This document shows positions 8,991 to 16,836 of a stretch of DNA of 64,000 nt, piece by piece. How positions within the stretch are numbered: the stretch's first letter is position 1; every line of letters begins with the position of its first letter. The DNA is taken from assembly GCA_964537685.1 (NCBI GenBank), contig CAZICM010000038.1, positions 1-64,000 of the forward strand. Reading direction: 5' to 3'. This stretch comes from CAZICM01 sp964537685 (GTDB taxonomy: Bacteria; Myxococcota_A; Polyangia; Polyangiales; Polyangiaceae). A model generated the notes under the pieces. The model saw only the letters and a program-made list of their open reading frames with translations, was not told the DNA's origin and did no database searches. The position numbers were made by a program, and so were the translations under genes.

Positions 8991-9632
8991 ATGCCCGTTC
9001 CCACCATCTCCGAACAGGAATTTGAACGCGAAGTCCTTCGAAGCGAGCTGCCCGTGCTCATCGATTTTACCGCCGATTGGTGCGGGCCCTGTAAAACCGT
9101 GGCCCCCGAAGTCGAGGCCGTGGCGCGGGAGCTCGAAGGTAAAGCCAAGGTCGTTAAAATCGATATCGATAAATCCAAGCGGATCGCGGCTTCGCTGCGC
9201 ATTCAGGCCGTGCCTACCTTTATGGTGTTCATGAAGGGCAGGCCCGTGGCGGCCGATCAAGGCGTTGTCAAGCGAAATAGGTTGAGGGAGCTGGTTGAGC
9301 CTTTTTTGCCGCGCGCCGAGGGGGCGATCCGGGCGATGGAGTTGGCTCAGTTTATTAAGCAGGGGCAGGTGGTGGCCGTGGATACGAGGGATGCGGCGTC
9401 TTTTGGGCGGGCGCGCATTCCGGGAGCCGTTCATCTTCCGGCGGATGAGATTGAAGGGCGGCTGGCCGAGCTGCATATGCTTGCGGGTGAGCCGATTTTG
9501 TATTGCCGCTCGGGTACGGTGTCGAAGGAGCTGGCCGATAAATTGACGGAATCCGGGGTGCCGGTGGGCTTTTTGGAGGGTGGGATTTTGGCCTGGGAGG
9601 CGGAGGGGTTGCCGATCGAGAGGCCAGATTGA
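8991..9632 (+). CDS. thioredoxin-rhodanese fusion protein
   Basis: 213 residues from the chosen ATG. Residues 1-108 form a thioredoxin fold with active site WCGPC (Cys31, Cys34) and the cis-Pro loop QAVPTFMVF; residues 110-213 form a rhodanese domain with loop YCRSGTVS (catalytic Cys172) and a GGILAWEAEGLP ending. The fusion suggests cytoplasmic thiol or persulfide chemistry, with one domain reducing what the other carries; substrates are unknown. There is no signal peptide. The reading frame is open further upstream to 8856, but that part is repeat-derived, so the start at the first thioredoxin-like residues is preferred although no clear ribosome binding site is visible. It converges with the TPR gene with only 1 bp between stops. 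Confidence 0.88.
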   Translation: MPVPTISEQEFEREVLRSELPVLIDFTADWCGPCKTVAPEVEAVARELEGKAKVVKIDIDKSKRIAASLRIQAVPTFMVFMKGRPVAADQGVVKRNRLRELVEPFLPRAEGAIRAMELAQFIKQGQVVAVDTRDAASFGRARIPGAVHLPADEIEGRLAELHMLAGEPILYCRSGTVSKELADKLTESGVPVGFLEGGILAWEAEGLPIERPD

Positions 9633-9633
9633 T

Positions 9634-11082
9634 TTAGGCTTCTGTTTCGAGCTCGGCCTGTACTTGATCGATGCGTTCTTGAAGCGTTGCGCTGGGTTCG
9701 CGGCCAATGGCTTCTAGGCAAGTCAAGAGCACGTCCAAATACTCTTTCATCGTTTGAAGCAGGGCCTGCGGGCGCTCGGCAAATAGAGGCCAGAGGAGCT
9801 CCATGGCCTCCTCCAGCAATGCCAGGGCATCGTCCATTCGCCCGGATGCCATTTGCATCAACGCCAGGTTTCGCAGGCTGTGCGCGAGCCCAAACCCAAA
9901 GCGCGCCGGCTTCTGCTTGGCCAGCGTCCGAAGGATATCCACGGCCTCCTGGAAGGCTGAAAGCGCCATGGGCATCCGGTCGCCCATATAATGAAGCGCT
10001 CCTATATGCTGGAGACAGTCCGCCAAGCGCTTGAGGTATTCCTCGGGTTGAGCCTTGGCCAGATTCCGGAAAATACCGAGGGCTTCTTGCATGGAAGCCA
10101 GCGCCTCTTCGCCATGCTCCAGCCTGCGTTCGATGATTCCTTGGAGAAGAAGGCCATCTGCCAAGGGAGGCAGAAACACCGCGGGTAGACCTTCGCTCTT
10201 CATGAGATCTCGAAGGACTTCGATCGATTTATGCACGGACAGCGATGCGAGTTCCCAAGCCTCGGCCGCTACCTGAACTCCGCCAAGCAAGGCATAGGCT
10301 GTCGAAAGCATGCTGAATACCCAAACCCGCTGCTCTCCGTCGCCTGTTTGCTGGTGCTGATGAAAGATATGAATGGCTTCTCTGAGCAGGGTCTCGGCGT
10401 CGCTAAATTGCTTGGTTTCTCCATATCCCCTTGCCGCTTCAACCAAAGCCATTGCCCGGCCCACGCTGCCCGGTGCGCGGCGATCGGCTTCTTGTTTCCA
10501 AAAGATTGGATCGGGCGCCTCTTGCTGGGAATCTTCTTCCACAACGGACTGAAATGGTAATGGGGCGGATGGAAAGCCAGCCGTTCCTCCCTCCAATTCC
10601 GCGACAATCGATCGGATGGACCACAAGTCTGGGGCTGCGTCTCTTAGCCTGGGTTTCACGGTGGGCGGAGCCACGATCACCAGAGCTCCTGGCAAATGGC
10701 GTCTGAGGGCCTCGCGCCTTTCATTCATTCTTAGGAACAGCCAATCCCAGGCCAGCGCCCAAGGCGTTTCGGAGCTGCCATAAGCATCGGCGGACATCGA
10801 TTCAATCCATACGAAGTGAGCCTGCCTGCGTTCAGGCGAAAGAAGCCATGGCAATGCGGCCGTTAGAGCTTCCGGTGTATCGGGCGCATAGATCTCGATG
10901 TTTTGATCGCGGGCGCTTAATTCAAGGGTTACGCGCTGCCGGAAGACCTTGGCCTCGTGGGAAGAGAGCGCAAAGACAAAACCGAGCCAAAAGCCCTGCT
11001 CGAGCTGAATCTGCCTGCGGAGGCGCAACCATTCTTCCTCGTCATGAGGACTGAGCTCCGCTATGGCTTCGGCATCATCCAT
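9634..11082 (-). CDS. TPR protein coupled to a P-loop ATPase
   Basis: 482 residues from the ATG at 11082. The start lies in ATGGATGA, an 8-bp overlap with the stop of the upstream ATPase gene, a classic sign of translational coupling; a longer frame to 11163 exists but would overlap by 89 bp. The first 170 or so residues form an unrecognised domain (aromatic-rich, with FWLGFVFALSSHEAKVFRQR near the N-terminus and ALAWDWLFLRMNERREALRR). From about residue 190 onward there are tetratricopeptide-type helical pairs (LVEAARGYGETKQFSDAETL, LADCLQHIGALHYMGDRMPM, LAHSLRNLALMQMASGRMDD). No enzyme motif was found. The pairing suggests an adaptor or effector working with the ATPase. Confidence 0.75.
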   Translation of the reverse strand: MDDAEAIAELSPHDEEEWLRLRRQIQLEQGFWLGFVFALSSHEAKVFRQRVTLELSARDQNIEIYAPDTPEALTAALPWLLSPERRQAHFVWIESMSADAYGSSETPWALAWDWLFLRMNERREALRRHLPGALVIVAPPTVKPRLRDAAPDLWSIRSIVAELEGGTAGFPSAPLPFQSVVEEDSQQEAPDPIFWKQEADRRAPGSVGRAMALVEAARGYGETKQFSDAETLLREAIHIFHQHQQTGDGEQRVWVFSMLSTAYALLGGVQVAAEAWELASLSVHKSIEVLRDLMKSEGLPAVFLPPLADGLLLQGIIERRLEHGEEALASMQEALGIFRNLAKAQPEEYLKRLADCLQHIGALHYMGDRMPMALSAFQEAVDILRTLAKQKPARFGFGLAHSLRNLALMQMASGRMDDALALLEEAMELLWPLFAERPQALLQTMKEYLDVLLTCLEAIGREPSATLQERIDQVQAELETEA

Positions 11083-12466
11083 TGCTCTTGGCCGCTGCGC
11101 CGCGATCTTCAACGTCTGCCGCAAGCTTGAGAACATGTCCGCGGATAAGGGGATGAACGTCATACCATTCAGGGCCGTTTCGGTAGCAGAGGACGAGGTT
11201 GGTATCGAAGAAGTGGGCGAGATCGTCGAGGTGTTCCCGGTCGGTCAAGGCCACTTCATGGGTTTTTGCGATACGAGAAAGCCATACCGCGTCGGATTCG
11301 GCAATAGGTAAAGACTCGCTGCGCATTTGATTGAGGGCGCTGGTCACCACGGAAGGTTTAACGGGAACCTGGCGGGCGCGGCGAATAATTTCGCCCATAA
11401 TGCGAAGCATATCGCGCAGATGGCCGCCGGATTCGGCGATAACCCGTTCGACTTCGCCCGGGGGCAGGAGTTCCAAGGCGCGGGGGTGGCGTTTTTCGAT
11501 GACTTTTTTAAGCGCGTCGCGTCCGGCGGTAGCTACGCCGTCGGCTTTATCTTTAATCTTTATGGCTGGAAACATCTGAACGGCTCCGACGCCATAGAGG
11601 CTTCCCAGGTTGGGATAGCGGATCTTCAAGAAGGGAGGGATGGTATAAACGACGTGATAGCCGGGTAATTTTAGGTTATCGGCATGGGCAGCAAAGAGTC
11701 TTTCAATGGAGGCTTGTACATCGAGGGCGTTGCTGGATATTCCGCGGATATGCTCGATGGAGTCGACGAGGATAGCGATGCGGGTGTTATCGCCGAATTT
11801 TTGTTTAAAGGCTTCAAGGCACTCTTCAAAAAACTTTCGCACATCGGCGACAAGCGCGCCCAGATGTCCGGCCATTTGTTCTTGGAGGCGGCGTTTAAAG
11901 CTGGGATCTTGTTTGAGATTGGCTTTAAAGCCCAGTTTGATGGATGTTTCGGCGTCTGTTTTTTGGCCGGCGATATTCGTGCCGGTGCCCGCCTTGCCGC
12001 CCAGTTCGCCGGAAAGCTCGCTTAGCTCGATACGGGTACCTAAAAAACGGATGGCCCGTTCCCAATAGCCTTCTTTGAGTAGATCTTTATCGAGAAACTC
12101 CGGTCCTGAAATGGCATCTCCAAAGGCGCCGGCCAATGCCATGAGGAAGTCGGTAATATCAACAGGCATCGATTGATTTACATAGTCCTCAACATCGATG
12201 ATAACGACTTTATAGCCTGCATCGACGAGTCTTTTCTTGAGGCGGCGAAGCTCGGTGCTTTTTCCTATTCCGCGAAAACCTGCGAGGAGCTGTACGCTTT
12301 CATCGAGGCATTGAATTGCCCGGGCCAGAAGCCCAACCGGATCGTCGTCCAGCAAGCCATCCTGCTCATAGAGCGGAACATAACGAGGATCCTCAGGAGC
12401 CAGCGCTTCGTCTTTAACGGCGCGGAAAAACTCCATGAGAAACTTGTCGTCTTCAGGGGATAGCAT
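11075..12466 (-). CDS. P-loop ATPase (AAA/STAND-like) with C-terminal winged-helix-like segment
   Basis: 463 residues. Walker A is GFRGIGKST (63-71), Walker B is AILVDS (231-236), and SGGHLRDMLRIMGEIIRRAR (346-365) looks like the lid/sensor-2 region of Orc/Cdc6-type and STAND ATPases. The C-terminal segment, with LVLCYRNGPEWYDVHPLIRG (424-443), looks like a small winged helix. No signal peptide or TM segment. It is the first gene of a two-gene unit with the TPR protein. Such ATPase plus helical-repeat partners often act as signalling or defence switches in other families; that role is inference here. The start ATG at 12466 lacks a strong ribosome binding site. Confidence 0.8.
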   Translation of the reverse strand: MLSPEDDKFLMEFFRAVKDEALAPEDPRYVPLYEQDGLLDDDPVGLLARAIQCLDESVQLLAGFRGIGKSTELRRLKKRLVDAGYKVVIIDVEDYVNQSMPVDITDFLMALAGAFGDAISGPEFLDKDLLKEGYWERAIRFLGTRIELSELSGELGGKAGTGTNIAGQKTDAETSIKLGFKANLKQDPSFKRRLQEQMAGHLGALVADVRKFFEECLEAFKQKFGDNTRIAILVDSIEHIRGISSNALDVQASIERLFAAHADNLKLPGYHVVYTIPPFLKIRYPNLGSLYGVGAVQMFPAIKIKDKADGVATAGRDALKKVIEKRHPRALELLPPGEVERVIAESGGHLRDMLRIMGEIIRRARQVPVKPSVVTSALNQMRSESLPIAESDAVWLSRIAKTHEVALTDREHLDDLAHFFDTNLVLCYRNGPEWYDVHPLIRGHVLKLAADVEDRGAAAKSNG

Positions 12467-12543
12467 GCAGAAACGCTATCATTGGTGAATACCTTTGGGG
12501 AAGATAAGATTGCGCCCTCCCCGCATCTGTTTCGGCGTCGGGG

Positions 12544-13920
12544 CTATCCCTTCACCCCCGAAAGCGCCGCCGCAATCACCTCGCGCACAGGCACCCTAAA
12601 CGATGCCGCCGCACGCGCGCAGTCGTCAAATTCAGGCTTTAGTAGCGGTGGTCCAAAGGGACCTTCACTGATCTTTACCCTGATGCGGCCATAAGGCGTT
12701 TCCACAAGCGCGATTCGTCTCGGCCTCTCCAGCCTTGAAACGGGTGTTTTACGAACACCTATCGATGTTGTTTCCCGCAACATCGCCGCCGCTACCACGT
12801 CGGCCGCGGGGGCCGCCGCAAGCGCCGATATTGTCAGCGCAGGGCGGCCTTTTTTCATTGTGATCGGCGAAGCCCACGCATCCAGCGCCCCCGCCCCAAG
12901 CAGCGCCTCTATCGCGTGCGCCGCCATCTCACCTGTCATGTCATCCACATTGGCTTCCACCACCACATGCGTGCCTTCATCCAGGCTTTCCTGCGCTCCA
13001 CCTTGAGGTGTCCCCAAGACGACCCGAAGCAAATTGGGACGGCCTGGGAATTCTTTGGTGCCTGCTCCAAAGCCGATGCGTTCCGGCGAAAAAGAAGGCC
13101 AGCGGGTAAATCGGGATGCGCACGCGGCCACAATCGCCGCCCCTGTCGGCGTTACAAATTCCACGTCCAAATCGACGCCGTAGGTGGGCACGCCTTTGAG
13201 GCACTCGACTGTCGCTGGAGGAGGCAAGGGCAGGATTCCATGCTGCGCCTTGATAAATCCCCGGCCCATCGGAAGAGGCGACACCACCACTTCGGCATTT
13301 AAATAGGCTATCGCGGCCGCCGCTCCGACAATATCGATGATGGAGTCGACCGCGCCTACTTCATGAAAATGCACGTCATTTAAAGGCATTCGGTGCACAG
13401 CCGCTTCGGCTTCGCCCAAATGCCTGAAGATTTTTTGAGCGAGCTCCCGAACCCGGGGCGCAAGCGGCGCCGAAGCCAGCATCGCGTGAATTGAGCCATA
13501 GGTGCGCTCGGGCTGAGCCCCCTCGAGATGAACATCAAACGAGGTCGCCACGATACCGCTCCGGTGCGCATGACCGCGATGAAGATGAAATCCCTCGAGG
13601 GGAAGTGCTGCGACGGCGCTTTCCACGACCAAGAGCGGAACGCCCAAATCGAGCAGCGCGGCAATGGTCATATCGCCCGCAATGCCGCTAAACGCATCGA
13701 AAAATAAAATCTTGCCCGTTCCGCTACCCGCCTCCAGCAAGGGAAAACGCGCGGGATGTTCGTGCCCAGGGCCTAAATGCTCTCCGTGGCTGTGATGATC
13801 GTGGTCATGATCATGCGGGTGATCATGCGGGTGATCGTGGCCGTGATCATGCGGGTGATCGTGGCCGTGATGGTGATGATGATGTTCGTGCTCTTTTTCG
13901 TCTTTGCCCACAGAGCTCAC
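12544..13920 (-). CDS. larC: LarC, nickel insertion protein for the nickel-pincer cofactor
   Basis: 458 residues. The core begins at about residue 69 with ILFFDAFSGIAGDMTIAALLDLGVP, the LarC/DUF111 signature, and extends through FVTPTGAAIVA and VVVEANVDDMTGEMAAHAIE. LarC inserts nickel into the pyridinium dithiocarboxylate product of LarB/LarE using CTP. The N-terminus is an unusually long His/Asp tract (about 45 residues, over 20 His), encoded partly by a repeated 24-bp DNA segment; it is probably a nickel store or sensor. Start is GTG at 13920, with an alternative in-frame GTG nine bases later. It follows larB by 21 bp. No LarE or LarA gene is in the window. Confidence 0.93.
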   Translation of the reverse strand: MSSVGKDEKEHEHHHHHHGHDHPHDHGHDHPHDHPHDHDHDHHSHGEHLGPGHEHPARFPLLEAGSGTGKILFFDAFSGIAGDMTIAALLDLGVPLLVVESAVAALPLEGFHLHRGHAHRSGIVATSFDVHLEGAQPERTYGSIHAMLASAPLAPRVRELAQKIFRHLGEAEAAVHRMPLNDVHFHEVGAVDSIIDIVGAAAAIAYLNAEVVVSPLPMGRGFIKAQHGILPLPPPATVECLKGVPTYGVDLDVEFVTPTGAAIVAACASRFTRWPSFSPERIGFGAGTKEFPGRPNLLRVVLGTPQGGAQESLDEGTHVVVEANVDDMTGEMAAHAIEALLGAGALDAWASPITMKKGRPALTISALAAAPAADVVAAAMLRETTSIGVRKTPVSRLERPRRIALVETPYGRIRVKISEGPFGPPLLKPEFDDCARAAASFRVPVREVIAAALSGVKG

Positions 13921-13941
13921 CCTTTAAAAGCATCAAAAGCA

Positions 13942-14697
13942 TTAGCCGCGTTTAAGCAGCATCCGGTGCACCGCCATCGCGGCCCCAAAACCACTGTCAA
14001 TGTTCACAACCACAATCCCCGACGCGCAGGAAGTGAGCATCGTAAAGAGCGCCGTAAAACCTGAAAGCGCCGTGCCATAACCGACCGAGGTCGGCACAGC
14101 CACAATGGGCGCTGAAATCATTCCGCCCACTACGCTGGGCAGCGCTCCCTCCATGCCCGCAATGACAATCACCGCCGAGGCTTTTTGCAGATCCTCCACG
14201 CGGTGAAGCAGCCTGTGAAGCCCCGCCACACCCACATCGTAGAGGCGCGTGGGCTCAATCCCGATCGCTGAAAGCGTCTCGGCGGCTTCCTCGGCCACAC
14301 CGATATCGCTTGTCCCCGCGGTAACAACAGCCACCATCCCCACATCGCGGGGCGCGGGCGGCTTCAGCTCGACGGCACCAATGCGCGCCGCAGATGCATA
14401 GCGAAAAGGAGAAAGCCGCTGAGACAGCACCTCGGCCTTGGTTTCATCCAAGCGCGTCATCAGCACATTCTGCCCAGCCTTCACAATCTCCTTCGCAATC
14501 AGCTCAATTTGATCGACCGTTTTGCGTTCGCTGAAAATGACTTCCGGCGTGCCCTGCCGCAGGGCCCGGTGATGATCGACATTGGCGAAACCCAGGTTTT
14601 GAAAGGGAAGCCCGCGAAGCTTGTGAAGCGCCTCGTCGACTTCCATATCGCCTTGTTGAACGCGGGTGAGCAGTGCCTTGAGATGATTGGGATCCAT
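13942..14697 (-). CDS. larB: LarB, nickel-pincer cofactor biosynthesis carboxylase
   Basis: 251 residues, the usual length. The N-terminal part has helices with FANVDHHRALRQGTPEVIFSE; the C-terminal half is an AIR-carboxylase (PurE-like) domain with VVTAGTSDIGVAEEAAETL, YDVGVAGLHRLL and MEGALPSVVGGMISAPIVAVP. LarB carboxylates and hydrolyses nicotinic acid adenine dinucleotide in the first step to the nickel-pincer cofactor used by lactate racemase and related enzymes. It is the first gene of the larB-larC unit, which lies divergent from the membrane-protein gene at 14822. Confidence 0.93.
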   Translation of the reverse strand: MDPNHLKALLTRVQQGDMEVDEALHKLRGLPFQNLGFANVDHHRALRQGTPEVIFSERKTVDQIELIAKEIVKAGQNVLMTRLDETKAEVLSQRLSPFRYASAARIGAVELKPPAPRDVGMVAVVTAGTSDIGVAEEAAETLSAIGIEPTRLYDVGVAGLHRLLHRVEDLQKASAVIVIAGMEGALPSVVGGMISAPIVAVPTSVGYGTALSGFTALFTMLTSCASGIVVVNIDSGFGAAMAVHRMLLKRG

Positions 14698-14821
14698 GCG
14701 TAGAGCGAGCCTCTATCGCGGCTGTCCGCCGGTCGCAAATGGCGATTTCATGTTTATTTGGGGCCGATTGTGATGATTTAATGGCGGTCGTTGGCGCATC
14801 CGTCCTAGGCTGCCGCACATT

Positions 14822-15421
14822 GTGCCTATTTTTACCGGACCTTTTGTAGGTTTTGCCCTGGGCGCCGGGCTTGCCTTCATCGTCCAGACCGGCCCAGCCC
14901 CCGCCGAACGCCGCATACGCACGGTTCTTTGGCTCTTTACCGGCTTGGTCTTCATGCCGATATGCGCCTATTTCGCTTCATTTTGGGGCGATTGGGCCAT
15001 GGCCTATCTCGCCGATATACGCAGCGTGCCTTTGGCTGTCTTGCTGCTCATCCTCGCGCTGGACGGCGCTTCGGTGTGGGGAGGCTTTAAAACAAGCCAA
15101 GAGCTCGCCGGCCGCGGCTACCCCCGCCATGCCATCCTGGCCCTGCTTCTTCCATTTTCGGCCGTTGCCGCGTTCATCATCTTCTTCCGTGATCGCCTGC
15201 GCATCGAGGGAAGCTACCGTCAATTCCAGCATCAATTTGGCACCCAAAGCATTGTGGGAAGCCCTTTGGGATATGCGCTTCTGTGGATGAATAGCCTTTT
15301 AATCGCGGGCTTTGTGTACAGCGCCCTCAGGCTTCGCGAAGACAGCCGCCCCCCAAAACCCAATTTTGAACCAACGAAAACACATCAATCCAGGCTAGGA
15401 TCGCGCCCTCACTCGATTTGA
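14822..15421 (+). CDS. integral membrane protein, unknown function
   Basis: 199 residues starting at GTG. About five hydrophobic segments are visible (around 5-20, 33-52, 66-85, 104-122 and 150-167), with a charged C-terminal tail. A loop between helices 4 and 5 carries RDRLRIEGSYRQFQHQF. I recognise no family. Its last bases overlap the earliest possible start of the downstream PmbA-like gene by 4 bp, but that gene more probably starts 30 bp later. The C-terminal 25 residues look unstructured. Confidence 0.65.
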   Translation: MPIFTGPFVGFALGAGLAFIVQTGPAPAERRIRTVLWLFTGLVFMPICAYFASFWGDWAMAYLADIRSVPLAVLLLILALDGASVWGGFKTSQELAGRGYPRHAILALLLPFSAVAAFIIFFRDRLRIEGSYRQFQHQFGTQSIVGSPLGYALLWMNSLLIAGFVYSALRLREDSRPPKPNFEPTKTHQSRLGSRPHSI

Positions 15422-15450
15422 ACTCTTTTTCAAGGACAGCGCAAACGCCC

Positions 15451-16836
15451 ATGTCATCGCCGAGCCGAATGGACAAGGAGATTTCCGCATTGATGGAGCT
15501 TGCCGGCTCCGTCGTCGAAGAAGCCCGCAAAAAAGGCGCCGATGTCGCAGAAGCCATCGCCCGCTCAGGTTCGGAGCTATCCACGAAAATCCGTATGGGA
15601 GAGCCCGAGCTCGTTGAAGAAGCAGGCCACCGAAGCATTGGCATGCGCGTCATCAAACAGAAGCGCGTCGCCCTCACATCCACGTCCGACCTTACGCCCG
15701 AGGGCCTTGCCCGCTTTGTCAGCGATGCCTTGGAGCTCGCCGATATTTCTCAGGAAGATCCCTTCGCGGGCCCCGCCGATCCCGAACTCATCGCCTCGCC
15801 GGGATCGTGGCCCGATCTCGATCTGTTCGATCCTGCCGGAGGCGAAGTAAACGCGGCCCAAGCCTTGGAATGGGCCAAGCGCGGAGAACAGGCCGCCCGC
15901 GATTTCGATCCCCGCATCACCAACAGCGACGGCGCCGATTTTTCGCGCACCGCCGGATGCTTTGCCCTCGTGCTCTCGGGCGGTTTTAAAGGCGGTTACG
16001 CGGGCTCGTACACCCAGCTTGTGGTCTCGCCCGTGGCCGACGATGAAGGAGGCAAAAAACGGCGCGGTTATCACTACAGCGCCAAACGCTGGCTAAACGA
16101 ACTCGATACCCCCGAAAACATAGGCCGGGAAGCCGCGAAGAGAACGCTTCGAAAACTCGGAGCCCGCAAAGTGCCCACCTGTGAAGCCCCGGTTATTTTC
16201 GATCCCGATGAGGCCCGCGCCATTTTGGGACTGATGGCGGGCTGCACACTCGGCAGCGCGATTTGGCGCAAAGGCAGCTATTTGGTCGGCCGGGAGAACA
16301 CGCAAGTGGCCAGCGAGCGCGTTACCATCGTCGACGATCCGCATATTTTACGCGGCCCCGGGTCCAAACCATTTGACGGCGAAGGACTGCCCACGCGCCG
16401 CAACGTGGTCGTGGAACAAGGCATTCTCAAGACCTTTTTATGCGACAGCTACAGCGGCAGGAAACTGGGCAGGCCATCTACAGCCAGCGCGTCCCGGGGA
16501 AGCGGAGGCGGCGTTGGACCTTCCACATCGAATTTCCTCCTGCTCCCCGGCCAAGAAAGCCCCGAGGACATCTTAAAATCCACCAAGAGCGGCCTATACG
16601 TGACCGAGATGATGGGCTTTGGCTTTAATGCCGTGACCGGCGATTTTTCACGGGGCGCCTCGGGCTTTTGGATCGAAAATGGCGAGCTTGCCTTCCCCGT
16701 GTCCGAAGTGACCATTTCGCTGAATATCGACGAGCTTTGGAAGCGCATCGATGCCGTTGGAAACGATTTGGATCAGCGCACATCGATCGCTTCGCCAACC
16801 TTGCGCGTGAGCTCGATGGTTATCGCCGGAAGCTAA
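15451..16836 (+). CDS. PmbA/TldE-like metallopeptidase-family protein
   Basis: 461 residues from the ATG at 15451, preceded by AAGGAC 12 bp upstream; an in-frame TTG at 15418 is less likely. Family features: HRSIGMRVIKQKRVALTSTSD near the N-terminus, ITNSDGADFSR in the middle, and the C-terminal MGFGFNAVTGDFSRGASGFWIENGELAFPV, diagnostic of TldD/PmbA proteins. In known systems TldE (PmbA) is the non-catalytic partner of the TldD zinc protease, acting on peptides such as microcins and CcdA. The HExxxH zinc motif of TldD is absent, as expected for TldE. No TldD gene is adjacent, so a distant partner is inferred. Its stop directly abuts the stop of the convergent lamin-tail gene. Confidence 0.88.
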   Translation: MSSPSRMDKEISALMELAGSVVEEARKKGADVAEAIARSGSELSTKIRMGEPELVEEAGHRSIGMRVIKQKRVALTSTSDLTPEGLARFVSDALELADISQEDPFAGPADPELIASPGSWPDLDLFDPAGGEVNAAQALEWAKRGEQAARDFDPRITNSDGADFSRTAGCFALVLSGGFKGGYAGSYTQLVVSPVADDEGGKKRRGYHYSAKRWLNELDTPENIGREAAKRTLRKLGARKVPTCEAPVIFDPDEARAILGLMAGCTLGSAIWRKGSYLVGRENTQVASERVTIVDDPHILRGPGSKPFDGEGLPTRRNVVVEQGILKTFLCDSYSGRKLGRPSTASASRGSGGGVGPSTSNFLLLPGQESPEDILKSTKSGLYVTEMMGFGFNAVTGDFSRGASGFWIENGELAFPVSEVTISLNIDELWKRIDAVGNDLDQRTSIASPTLRVSSMVIAGS

